Below, one piece after another: positions 51,961 through 59,592 of a DNA stretch of 64,000 nt. The notes under the pieces are model-generated. The model was not told the DNA's origin. It worked only from the letters and a program-made list of their open reading frames with translations, and made no database searches. The stretch spans positions 62,001-126,000 of the forward strand of contig CAYWLR010000006.1 in assembly GCA_964459465.1 (NCBI GenBank). Direction: 5' to 3'. This DNA is from CALAMC01 sp964459465. GTDB lineage: Bacteria > Zixibacteria > MSB-5A5 > GN15 > PGXB01. Positions within the stretch are counted from its first letter, which is position 1. Every line of letters starts with the position of its first letter. Position numbers and translations under genes: made by a program.

Positions 51961-52508
51961 ATCTTTTCCTCACTTTTTATGGCGCGGTTGCGACCGTCGC
52001 CGGATGCTCCGGTTAAATACCGAATCAGGGCGCGGCGCATAACCGCCCGGGCGCGACTCAAGCGCACCTTCAAACTTCCTTCGGATTTGCCCGTGACTGC
52101 GCTCAATTCGCCGAGTGGCCAGCCCTGTAATTCGTAAAGCGTTACCAGGGCGCGGTCATACGGTGCCAGAGCCATCAGGGCGATTCTTATTCTACGTTTG
52201 GCCGCATGAGCATTCTCGGCGTCGGCGGCTGCATCGACTTTATGGCCGTTTTCTGTCATCCACAGCCAACTCTTCAGACGCTCGCGGCGGTATCGGCTTT
52301 TGAACCGGTTGATCATGATCTTGTATAGCCACGGTCGGAAGACGTCGCGATTTTTCAGTTTCTCAAACCCGGTCAGCGCGCGCACCAGGCAATCCTGATA
52401 CAAATCGTCGCCGTCATCACGGTCAGCCATCAGCTTGCGGCAGAAGGCTCGGGCTTTAAGATGCTCCGGTTCAAGCAGTTTCCAAAAAAGAGCTCTTCTA
52501 TCGTCCAT
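51930..52508 (-). CDS. ECF-family RNA polymerase sigma factor
   Basis: About 192 residues from the ATG at 52508. Region 2 (FCRKLMADRDDGDDLYQDCLVRALTGFEKL ... FRPWLYKIMINRFKSRYRR) and region 4 (ALAPYDRALVTLYELQGWPLGELSAVTGKSEGSLKVRLSRARAVMRRAL) are complete, and region 3 is absent, as in ECF factors. It is followed by and overlaps its anti-sigma gene. An ECF-type promoter pattern at 52516-52543 suggests autoregulation. The target genes are unknown. Confidence 0.93.
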   Translation of the reverse strand: MDDRRALFWKLLEPEHLKARAFCRKLMADRDDGDDLYQDCLVRALTGFEKLKNRDVFRPWLYKIMINRFKSRYRRERLKSWLWMTENGHKVDAAADAENAHAAKRRIRIALMALAPYDRALVTLYELQGWPLGELSAVTGKSEGSLKVRLSRARAVMRRALIRYLTGASGDGRNRAIKSEEKICVVTKPGRK

Positions 52509-52515
52509 CTGATTC

Positions 52516-52543
52516 TTAGACCCAGCCAACGAATAAAAGTTAC
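52516..52543 (-). promoter_or_regulatory. ECF-type promoter of the sigma gene (autoregulation)
   Basis: On the minus strand GTAACTT, 15 bases, GTCTAA: close to the general ECF pattern GGAACTT-N15-CGTCTAA. The start of transcription would fall at or next to the ATG at 52508, implying a leaderless message, which fits the lack of a ribosome site. Confidence 0.55.
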
Positions 52544-52724
52544 AAATTTCCCGCGATAATTTCGAGGATAGGCAATAAATTTGAATATTTGTGCCAAAAC
52601 ACAGGTAAATAATACCAGAGATTGAACAAATTTCCTTAAAAAACACCTCGCAGCGTGTTAACGCAAAACCGCCGGTCGCTGGTCTTTTATGACCCTTCCA
52701 ACCGGCGGTTTTATTTTTGCGTGA

Positions 52725-53027
52725 TTAACAGCAGCAGGAATCAGCGCCGTCGCCACAATCACACGACGGCTCGACTTTACGCAGAGCTCCGATTATCACC
52801 GCCGTGGCGCACCCCACCCCGGCTTGGACCGTGATGGCTTCGTCGGGGCAATTTTGCGCACACGCCCCGCATTCCATACAAGCATCGCCATCGATAACAG
52901 CCGCCTTTTTATCGACCATGGCGAAAACCGCGTGAGGACAAACAATCAGACACATGGTACAGCCACTGCATTTTGTCCGCTCCAGTGCCAGAGTCGTCAC
53001 ATTTTTCAGATATTTCAGTTTCGACAT
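52725..53027 (-). CDS. hgcB: HgcB, ferredoxin partner of mercury methylation
   Basis: A 100-residue ferredoxin from the ATG at 53027, four bases after GAGGATAGC's GAGGA. It has two 4Fe-4S motifs (CSGCTMCLIVCP and CMECGACAQNCP) and a Cys-rich tail (SCDCGDGADSCCC). A C-terminal Cys pair is the known mark of HgcB, thought to bind Hg(II) or pass it to HgcA. It starts a few bases after the hgcA stop. Length is normal for HgcB. The tail has five Cys rather than two, which is more than usual. Confidence 0.93.
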   Translation of the reverse strand: MSKLKYLKNVTTLALERTKCSGCTMCLIVCPHAVFAMVDKKAAVIDGDACMECGACAQNCPDEAITVQAGVGCATAVIIGALRKVEPSCDCGDGADSCCC

Positions 53028-53034
53028 GCTATCC

Positions 53035-54171
53035 TCATACAAATATTCCCGCGATCCAGAGACCCGATCCGATGATGGCCCCGGTCACCTGTAATGGCAC
53101 GGCCGTCTTCATTTCCCTTTTCACGCCCGACAGCGATGTATATGTCGAATTGCCCGTAAAATTCATGGCAATGAAGCTGGTCATGGATATTATTATCATT
53201 GTCCAGGCCAATCCTGTCAGTTCTCCGGGCAGGGGGATTATCGAAAGGATATACATAATATAGAATACTATGCCGACCATAAGACCGGCAACGGCCCCCT
53301 TGGCGGCAAATGCCCGCCCGGGCAAATATGGTAACAGCACTGGAGGCAGTATATGTCCCGTAAAATAGGCCGATGCCAGAATTATTAAATTGTTAAGGCC
53401 GTAATGCAACATACGTTCGAAAGAAAAGACATCGCGTCCGAGACCGGATAAAACGAACATCGTCATTGCGATGGGAATAAAATATTTCAATGATAGTACC
53501 ATGTCGCACGGAATCAGCACGGCCCTGTCCATAAAATCGAAACGCACCCGCCGCATGGCCGGTGTGGCCTTATAACCATCGCCGATAAACTGCCTTATAT
53601 CTTCGGCCCGGATCGGGCCGTAAATGACACGAAAGCCCGAGCGTTCTTTGACGGCGTGGGCCGCCACACCCGGAGCGCCCAGTTGCGGGACAATCAAACG
53701 CCGATGGCTCACCACTTTGGTCAGTTGCGTCAATTCTATTCGTCGCAATATCTCTTCAGTTCCAAACGTCCCCTTTCCGGCGGCGCACCAGACGTTGATA
53801 CCTTTAGTATCAAGAACCATAATCCAGCAGTCGAGACCATCCAGATTGGAGCGCAAGCGGTCAAAGCTCATTTTATAATTGGCCGAAACCATCACCGGCG
53901 ATTTGTCATCGGGACGCCCGACCGCATAGAGGCCCGGCGGTACCCGGTAATCCTGTCGTCCGATCCCCCACCGGACTTTAAATGACCCCAACCGATCGGC
54001 TCTTAGTAGTTTCGTGGAAACCTGCGGAAGGTCGCCAATGTCGGACGTTACCTCGCCGATTATCCAGTGCAAATCGGGCGGTGATATTACACCGGCGCCG
54101 ATATTTATTGGCGGTCCAGGCGGCGCGCACGAGCCAGAAACGGGCTTGGACTCTTTATTGGTCCCTTTCAT
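53035..54171 (-). CDS. hgcA: HgcA, corrinoid protein of mercury methylation
   Basis: A 378-residue protein. The N-terminal half (about 1-210) is the corrinoid-binding domain with the diagnostic motif NVWCAAGKGTFG; Cys129 is the residue expected to bind cobalt of the corrinoid. The C-terminal half has five membrane helices (from about 230), with GRDVFSFERMLHYGLNNLII and LPGELTGLAWTMIIISMT. These features are specific for HgcA, which transfers a methyl group from a corrinoid to Hg(II). It overlaps the upstream nuclease gene by one base (TAATG) and is followed by hgcB, so the three form one operon. Confidence 0.95.
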   Translation of the reverse strand: MKGTNKESKPVSGSCAPPGPPINIGAGVISPPDLHWIIGEVTSDIGDLPQVSTKLLRADRLGSFKVRWGIGRQDYRVPPGLYAVGRPDDKSPVMVSANYKMSFDRLRSNLDGLDCWIMVLDTKGINVWCAAGKGTFGTEEILRRIELTQLTKVVSHRRLIVPQLGAPGVAAHAVKERSGFRVIYGPIRAEDIRQFIGDGYKATPAMRRVRFDFMDRAVLIPCDMVLSLKYFIPIAMTMFVLSGLGRDVFSFERMLHYGLNNLIILASAYFTGHILPPVLLPYLPGRAFAAKGAVAGLMVGIVFYIMYILSIIPLPGELTGLAWTMIIISMTSFIAMNFTGNSTYTSLSGVKREMKTAVPLQVTGAIIGSGLWIAGIFV

Positions 54172-54590
54172 TAATCGGCACCCCGCTCCAGCACTCCACG
54201 GAGTTTGTCCATTATCGAACCCCGGCCGCCGTGAACAATGAAGACCGCTTTCATACCATGACGGGCATACAACTGCCTTTTCTGCTCGACCCGGTCGGTG
54301 TAAAAGGGCATATGATTATAGCCGCAGATTTCAATGAAGAGATCATAATCGGGCAGATAAAAATCCGGGCGGTACTGCCTTCCGGCCAGAATAATCAACG
54401 GTTCGTACTTGTAGGCGATGCCCATTTCTTCAAAATACTCGACACACTCTTTTTCATGCCGCGAGCGTACTCGCAATCGATTACCCGCCGGCAACTGCGG
54501 CGGTTTGATTTTCGGGCGACCGTATCGAACACCGGCCGACGGGCCCGGGCGACCGTCTTTTTTCATTCGGCGCGGACGATTAATTGACAT
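54171..54590 (-). CDS. Small PD-(D/E)XK-like nuclease in the hgcAB operon
   Basis: A 139-residue protein. The central part reads YKYEPLIILAGRQYRPDFYLPDYDLFIEICGY: an Asp (RPDF) followed by a strand ending in Glu (IEICG) matches the PD-(D/E)XK nuclease core, and the following FIVHGG strand suits the fold. The Lys of the ExK motif is not clear; a downstream Arg/Lys (TDRVEQKRQL) may replace it. It resembles DUF559/VSR-like or homing-type endonucleases. The first 45 residues are basic and could bind nucleic acid. Its stop overlaps the hgcA start, so it is co-transcribed. A role in mercury methylation is not known; it may be a chance neighbour. Confidence 0.7.
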   Translation of the reverse strand: MSINRPRRMKKDGRPGPSAGVRYGRPKIKPPQLPAGNRLRVRSRHEKECVEYFEEMGIAYKYEPLIILAGRQYRPDFYLPDYDLFIEICGYNHMPFYTDRVEQKRQLYARHGMKAVFIVHGGRGSIMDKLRGVLERGAD

Positions 54591-54617
54591 ATCACAAAAT
54601 ACTATGAAAACGATACA

Positions 54618-54662
54618 AAAGCAATCATATATATACGCTTATGCGCATATTATAATTGCTTT
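54618..54662. promoter_or_regulatory. Inverted repeat upstream of the hgcAB operon
   Basis: AAAGCAAT (54618-54625) and ATTGCTTT (54655-54662) are exact reverse complements; between them TATGCGCATA is itself palindromic. The region is AT-rich and lies between the transporter stop and the nuclease start. It could be an operator or a poor terminator. Confidence 0.3.
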
Positions 54663-54664
54663 GT

Positions 54665-55561
54665 TCAGGGCTCGATGGCCGGCTTGGGCTTTTGCGAGGA
54701 AATCGCCGACAGCAACAGCGCCGCGAATATAAAACCGCCGCCGACCGCCCGAAACCAGACAAACGACTCACCGCCGACAGTCCAGGCAAAAAGGGCCGCA
54801 AACACCGGCTCAAGGGCAAAAATAAGAGCCACCCGAAGCGGCGCGACAATTTTTTGCGCCAGCATCTGTATGACAAACGCCGAAAGAGTCGGAAACAGCG
54901 CCAGAAAGACCACGACACCGATCGCCTTTTGTGATTTTACCGAAAAATCCAGACCGAAAACGATTGCCGATATAAGACTCAAAAATCCGACCACCAGAAA
55001 CTGCTGGCAACTGGTGATATACGGGTCAATGCCCCCCTTCATGTATTTATCCGAATACAATAAATGCAAAGCATAGGTCATCGCCGCAATCAAAGTCAGC
55101 GCGTCGCCGATATTGACCTTTTTCATGCCACCCGTCAAAATCCAGAGTCCGATTAATGACACGCCCGAGGCGATAACTTCAAGCAAAGTCGGCTTGCGCT
55201 TGAATATAAATCTCAAAAATACCGGGACAAAAGCCACGAACAGCCCGGTGATAAAGCCGGAATTGGAGGCGGTTGTGAATCCGAGACCGATTGTCTGCGG
55301 GATGTATAAAAGCCACAGAATAAATCCGAGAAACAACCCGATTTTAATGTCGGCCAGCGGCTTAAGGCCTCTCGTGTAAATAAATATCAGTAGCATACAC
55401 CCGGCCATGATAAAGCGATAAGCCACCATGACCACCGGATCGATATCATCGAGCGCCCCTTTGACCAGAAAAAAAGTCGCCCCCCAGATGGCGGCGGCAT
55501 AAAAAAGCCCCGCTTGGGCCATAAATAGTTTCAATTTCGATGGTTCACCGTAATTCGGCAT
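54665..55561 (-). CDS. EamA/DMT-family membrane transporter
   Basis: About 298 residues from the ATG at 55561 (start uncertain; no strong ribosome site, and an ATG at the start of AQAGLFYAAAIWGATFF is also possible). Ten membrane helices in two EamA repeats, the first with AAAIWGATFFLVKGALDDIDPVVMVAYRF and the second with ALTLIAAMTYALHLLYSDKY and APLRVALIFALEPVFAALFAW. The family exports metabolites, often amino acids or related compounds. The substrate is unknown. Confidence 0.85.
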   Translation of the reverse strand: MPNYGEPSKLKLFMAQAGLFYAAAIWGATFFLVKGALDDIDPVVMVAYRFIMAGCMLLIFIYTRGLKPLADIKIGLFLGFILWLLYIPQTIGLGFTTASNSGFITGLFVAFVPVFLRFIFKRKPTLLEVIASGVSLIGLWILTGGMKKVNIGDALTLIAAMTYALHLLYSDKYMKGGIDPYITSCQQFLVVGFLSLISAIVFGLDFSVKSQKAIGVVVFLALFPTLSAFVIQMLAQKIVAPLRVALIFALEPVFAALFAWTVGGESFVWFRAVGGGFIFAALLLSAISSQKPKPAIEP

Positions 55562-55735
55562 GGCCGCAGGAAAATCCAAATTGAACTCCTTGTCAACTAA
55601 ATATAGCTTAAGTTGACCTCTTATCTGACTAACCGGCGCCACCAATGCCGGCCTTTCCACCAAAATGGACTTATACGTAAAAGTTGACTTATGCGGCCAT
55701 TTTGTTATTTTAGGGTCAGCAAATTATTGTCAAAT

Positions 55736-56950
55736 ATGAGGTTTAATTTGGATAAGCTGATATATCTCGACAACGCTGCCACCTCCTGGCCCAAACCCGA
55801 TAGTGTCTATGCTTTCATGGTGGAGTTCTATCGCTCCTGCGGGGTTAATCCGGGACGAAGCGGCTTTGATATGGCCATCGAGGCGGGCAATATCCTCGAG
55901 GATTTGCGCACCCGCCTGACCCGCTTCTTCGGCGGGGACCTGATTACACCGGAACGCCTCTGTTTTGGTTACAACGCCACCGACGCCCTCAATTTGATCA
56001 TCCAGGGCCTGCTCGGACATGGCGACCATGTCGTTACCACCAACCTCGAACACAATTCCGTCATCCGACCGATCAATCACCTCGTGCGCGATCGCGGCGT
56101 CGAGGCTACTTTCGTTCCGTTCAATGCCGATGGCTTTGTCGAACCCGATGACGTCAAAAAGGCCATCAAGCCCAACACCAAACTGGTCATCGTCAATCAT
56201 GGCTCCAATGTCATCGGCACCGTGCAACCGGTCGCCGACATCGGCGCCGTTTGCCACGAACGCGGCGTTTTGTTTGCCATCGATGCTTCGCAGACCGCCG
56301 GCGTCATTCCGATCGACATGCAAAGCATGAATATCGACGTTCTCGCCTTCACCGGTCATAAATCGCTCATGGGTTGCACCGGCATCGGCGGGTTGTGCGT
56401 TCGCAAGCACGTGACCATTAAACATACCCGCTCCGGCGGGACCGGCGTCCGTTCCGCCTACCCCTATCATCTCGATGAATACCCGTATCGCATGGAGTAC
56501 GGCACCCCGAACATGGTCGGCGTGGCTTCGCTCTGGGCCGCGCAGGACTGGATCGAACAAAAGGGCGGAGTGGAAAAAATTCATGCCGAGGAAATGCGCC
56601 TGGCCCAAAAGCTGGTCGACGGATTCCGCCAAATCGAGGGTGTCATCGTCTATTGTTGCGATAGCATGGAGCATCACCTTTCGACCGTTACGGTCAATAT
56701 CGACGGCATGGAAGCCGGGGACGTCGGCATCATGCTCGACGTTGACCACAACATCGCCACCCGCACCGGACTGCACTGTGCCCCGCTGGTGCACCGGCAG
56801 ATCGGGACCATGTCGATTCATGGCGGAGTGCGTTTCGCGATCGGACCGTTCAACACCGATGAACATGTCGAGGACGCCATCGACGCCATGCGCGCTATCG
56901 CGGCCACGGCCGTGGAAAAGAAAAGATCGAGACTGGCTTCGACCAAATAG
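55736..56950 (+). CDS. Cysteine desulfurase (aminotransferase class V)
   Basis: A 404-residue PLP enzyme from the ATG at 55736. Seen: YLDNAATSWPKP near the start, ALNLIIQGLLGHGDHVVTTNLEHNS, the PLP-binding Lys209 (FTGHKSLMGCTG), and the catalytic Cys in RTGLHCAPLVHRQIG. This is the cysteine desulfurase-like subfamily with that N-terminal pattern (TIGR01977-like). It takes sulfur from cysteine for Fe-S clusters or thio-cofactors. No iscU/suf genes are adjacent. It is divergent from the transporter. Confidence 0.92.
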   Translation: MRFNLDKLIYLDNAATSWPKPDSVYAFMVEFYRSCGVNPGRSGFDMAIEAGNILEDLRTRLTRFFGGDLITPERLCFGYNATDALNLIIQGLLGHGDHVVTTNLEHNSVIRPINHLVRDRGVEATFVPFNADGFVEPDDVKKAIKPNTKLVIVNHGSNVIGTVQPVADIGAVCHERGVLFAIDASQTAGVIPIDMQSMNIDVLAFTGHKSLMGCTGIGGLCVRKHVTIKHTRSGGTGVRSAYPYHLDEYPYRMEYGTPNMVGVASLWAAQDWIEQKGGVEKIHAEEMRLAQKLVDGFRQIEGVIVYCCDSMEHHLSTVTVNIDGMEAGDVGIMLDVDHNIATRTGLHCAPLVHRQIGTMSIHGGVRFAIGPFNTDEHVEDAIDAMRAIAATAVEKKRSRLASTK

Positions 56951-57001
56951 GTTCTTTGTCCGTTTGGCGCGGCCTTTCTGCCCCGTGAGAGGGATTATCG
57001 T

Positions 57002-57895
57002 ATGGAACAACCGGAACCGCTTTTAACCGTTCCCACCCGCGCCCCGCTTATCAAACAGGGTTGGCTTCGCGGCCTTTTGTTTTTACCGGTTCATTTTATC
57101 GGTATTGCCCTGGTCGCCGTCATCGTCCTGATTCTGTTGGGCTTCAACTTTTATGACTATGCCAATTACGACCAGTATCTCGATCGACCGATCATGATTA
57201 TTCTTAATCTTGCCATGTTGCTCTGGACAATATTGATTACCCTTGCCTTCAGAAAACTTATCGACAACCGCTCCTTTGTCTCTCTCGGATTCGCCTTCTC
57301 CCGGGTTTGGTTCAAGGATATGCTCGCGGGTTTAATGCTCGGTGGCATCCTTATGACCGCTCTCTTTTTGATTGCCCTTTACCTGGGAGCGGTAACCGTC
57401 ACCGGCTGGAATTTCCCGGTCGCCTCGCTGGTGGCGTTGGCTGTCAATTTGGCCTGCGCCGGGGCCATCGAGGAAATCACCCTGCGCGGTTATTTGCTCA
57501 ACAATATGATGACCTCGATGAATAAATATCTGGCGCTGGGGCTCACCTCGGTCATTTTTTCCGTGGCGCACGGTTTCAACCCCGAATTCGGATGGATCAG
57601 CCTGTTGAATATATTTTTGGCCGGAGTCCTTCTCGGGATTTACTACATCCACAAGCAAAACCTCTGGTTTCCCATCGGCCTGCACTTTTCCTGGAATTTT
57701 TTTCAGGGCGCGGTTTATGGCTCTCCCGTGAGCGGCGTCAAACTGGACGGCATATTTTTAACCGAATATACCGGAAGCGATTATCTCACCGGCGGGCAGT
57801 TCGGTTTCGAGGCCTCGCTGGCCGCCTCGATTGTCACCATCGGCGCCATACTGCTGATTCATTTCAACTACCGCCCCAAAAAATTATCCGCATAG
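57002..57895 (+). CDS. CPBP-family intramembrane metalloprotease
   Basis: A 297-residue protein with about seven or eight membrane helices. The CPBP (Abi) motifs are all present: EEITLRGYL (Glu-Glu-x3-Arg), FSVAHGFNPEFG (His) and GLHFSWNFFQG (His, Asn). The family includes CAAX prenyl endopeptidase Rce1 and bacterial proteases linked to bacteriocin self-immunity and secretion. It follows the cysteine desulfurase by 51 bases. Substrate unknown. Confidence 0.9.
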   Translation: MEQPEPLLTVPTRAPLIKQGWLRGLLFLPVHFIGIALVAVIVLILLGFNFYDYANYDQYLDRPIMIILNLAMLLWTILITLAFRKLIDNRSFVSLGFAFSRVWFKDMLAGLMLGGILMTALFLIALYLGAVTVTGWNFPVASLVALAVNLACAGAIEEITLRGYLLNNMMTSMNKYLALGLTSVIFSVAHGFNPEFGWISLLNIFLAGVLLGIYYIHKQNLWFPIGLHFSWNFFQGAVYGSPVSGVKLDGIFLTEYTGSDYLTGGQFGFEASLAASIVTIGAILLIHFNYRPKKLSA

Positions 57896-57951
57896 ATTAG
57901 GCGCACTCGGCGAAGACATTAAAGAATGAAGGATGCTTGACTTCTTTCCGT

Positions 57952-58788
57952 TTATATAAAAATGTAATTCTGGTCCCATTTCGTGGCACCAATGGTTGCA
58001 GGAATTATACCCGAATCTTCAATACAAATAGACCCATCTTTTCGTGTCGTTAAAACTTTGCGGACGGTGCCACCCACCGAAATGCCAGACGCGTAATTTC
58101 CATAATCTACTTCTTGCGTATTGTACTGAATTGGCCCATCAGAAACGATAATAATTTTGGGCTTTGCATAAGAGAATACATCTTTTAAAAAACCGTTCTG
58201 ACGTCCATGATGGGCGGCCACGAAGATATTCGTCTGTTCTAGACACTCTTGAACAATTTTATTTTTGAGTATTTCTATCCAGCCTGACTGCTCCATGTCG
58301 CCCGGAAAACAAAAAGCGAGATTCTTGGTCTGAACAAAAGTTAATAAACTAAGATTATTGGTATCTTTAAATAATGGATAATTATTTTCAAAAATCCTGT
58401 ATTCTATGTCATCCAAATCAGGTTTTTCTGGTGAAGGACGAGACCCTGATCTTAAATCAAGGAGTGCTTTCATCCCGTTCCCCAGTTGCCCATTTTCCAA
58501 CTTCAAAGACTTTAATTGCTCAACGGAGATGGATTTATTCACCCTGAATTTATTAATTGAAATAGTGCGATTATTTCCATGCATATACGGAAGGTCTGTA
58601 AGATGATCTTCGTCATAGTTAGATATTACCAAATATTCAATAGTCTTGAAGTTCATTTCTTTTAATAATGCTGACGGACGAAATCCTGTTGTAGTATTAG
58701 TGCCTGCGTCGATCATCATCACCTTTCCATTATTGGCCAACAATAATGCGCAAAAACCGTGCTCCACATCGCAGATTATAGCTTTCAT
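57952..58788 (-). CDS. MBL-fold (ComEC-like) hydrolase
   Basis: A 278-residue protein from the ATG at 58788, five bases after GGAG. Metallo-beta-lactamase fold: VMMIDAGTNTTTG, YLVISNYDEDHLTDL (in place of HxHxDH the motif is NYDEDH, so the first metal His is Asn), CFPGDMEQSGW and VAAHHGRQNGF. It resembles the ComEC/Rec2-type MBL domains found alone. It overlaps the upstream membrane gene by four bases (TAATG), so they work as a pair. The region is clearly AT-richer than the rest of the window, pointing to transfer. Function unknown. Confidence 0.8.
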   Translation of the reverse strand: MKAIICDVEHGFCALLLANNGKVMMIDAGTNTTTGFRPSALLKEMNFKTIEYLVISNYDEDHLTDLPYMHGNNRTISINKFRVNKSISVEQLKSLKLENGQLGNGMKALLDLRSGSRPSPEKPDLDDIEYRIFENNYPLFKDTNNLSLLTFVQTKNLAFCFPGDMEQSGWIEILKNKIVQECLEQTNIFVAAHHGRQNGFLKDVFSYAKPKIIIVSDGPIQYNTQEVDYGNYASGISVGGTVRKVLTTRKDGSICIEDSGIIPATIGATKWDQNYIFI

Positions 58789-59453
58789 TATTTCTCCATC
58801 ACCTGCCTTGAAAGAACCCCCATTAAGCATTCTAGAGCGTACAAGCGATAAAATTTTAAATGCCTGTAGAAAAAAATCAAAAACACCATTCCGGCTGTAA
58901 TTGGAAATAAGCAATTTATGTCTTTTAATCCCGATGCGCTCGTTAAGATCGATATTATAAGAAGGAGTAAGGAAACAAAAGAGAGATTTCTCGAAAATCC
59001 ATAAAGGCCTAAAAACAAGTTCATTCTGACCGATGTTTCCGGTTGGTTTTTTGATATCAAAAAGGCCTCATAGAATAAGGTTTCCGGATTATCTAATGCC
59101 ATTGTTTGAGAAAGGTTGGAAAGTATTTTATTGCGAATGCATATGGGCAACGGTCGAAAATATCCTGGAAATAGAAGTTGCTTTATTCGGCCTGCTTGGC
59201 TTCCCATGATAATTGCCGTTGGATGACCAAGTAATTTTCGCGTAAAAAGCATTTCTATAAGCGCTTGAGCTGGTGTCGCTAATAAATGGCCGCATGCATA
59301 GGCGCTCATCGTCCAAAATAGGAATTGGGCCGTTGTTAAATTCCCTCCCCTTAACCAATCTTGGCCAATCAATACATCAGTGAAAACTAACATTATTGCG
59401 CCCGATACAAGGTAGGCAAAAAAATCATATACTGAAAATGGTGATTTGTCCAT
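58788..59453 (-). CDS. Membrane protein paired with the MBL hydrolase
   Basis: A 221-residue protein with four membrane helices, two near the N-terminus (YDFFAYLVSGAIMLVFTDVLI, LFWTMSAYACGHLLATPAQ) and two near the C-terminus (LSFVSLLLLIISILTSASG, PITAGMVFLIFFYRHL). The start MDKSPFSVYDFFAYLVSG is a pattern I have seen in small membrane proteins of accessory islands, but I cannot name a family. The middle is a soluble helical part. It is translationally coupled to the MBL-fold gene and equally AT-rich. The two may form a membrane-linked nuclease or hydrolase module. Confidence 0.7.
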   Translation of the reverse strand: MDKSPFSVYDFFAYLVSGAIMLVFTDVLIGQDWLRGGNLTTAQFLFWTMSAYACGHLLATPAQALIEMLFTRKLLGHPTAIIMGSQAGRIKQLLFPGYFRPLPICIRNKILSNLSQTMALDNPETLFYEAFLISKNQPETSVRMNLFLGLYGFSRNLSFVSLLLLIISILTSASGLKDINCLFPITAGMVFLIFFYRHLKFYRLYALECLMGVLSRQVMEK

Positions 59454-59592
59454 TACCTAAACAAAAAGAAAAGATGCGTTTGAGTCAATCACATTTTTCC
59501 CGAATATTCCTGACCATAAATCCTTATAAGGGTCAATGCAGGTCATAAGAAACATTGCCGCCCTCAATACTTCGGAGTTCGTTCCCAATTCT

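Noticed and set aside
55730..57010. 426-residue minus-strand frame opposite the cysteine desulfurase
   Set aside because: Covers a clear PLP enzyme on the plus strand; low-complexity, His/Asp-rich shadow translation.
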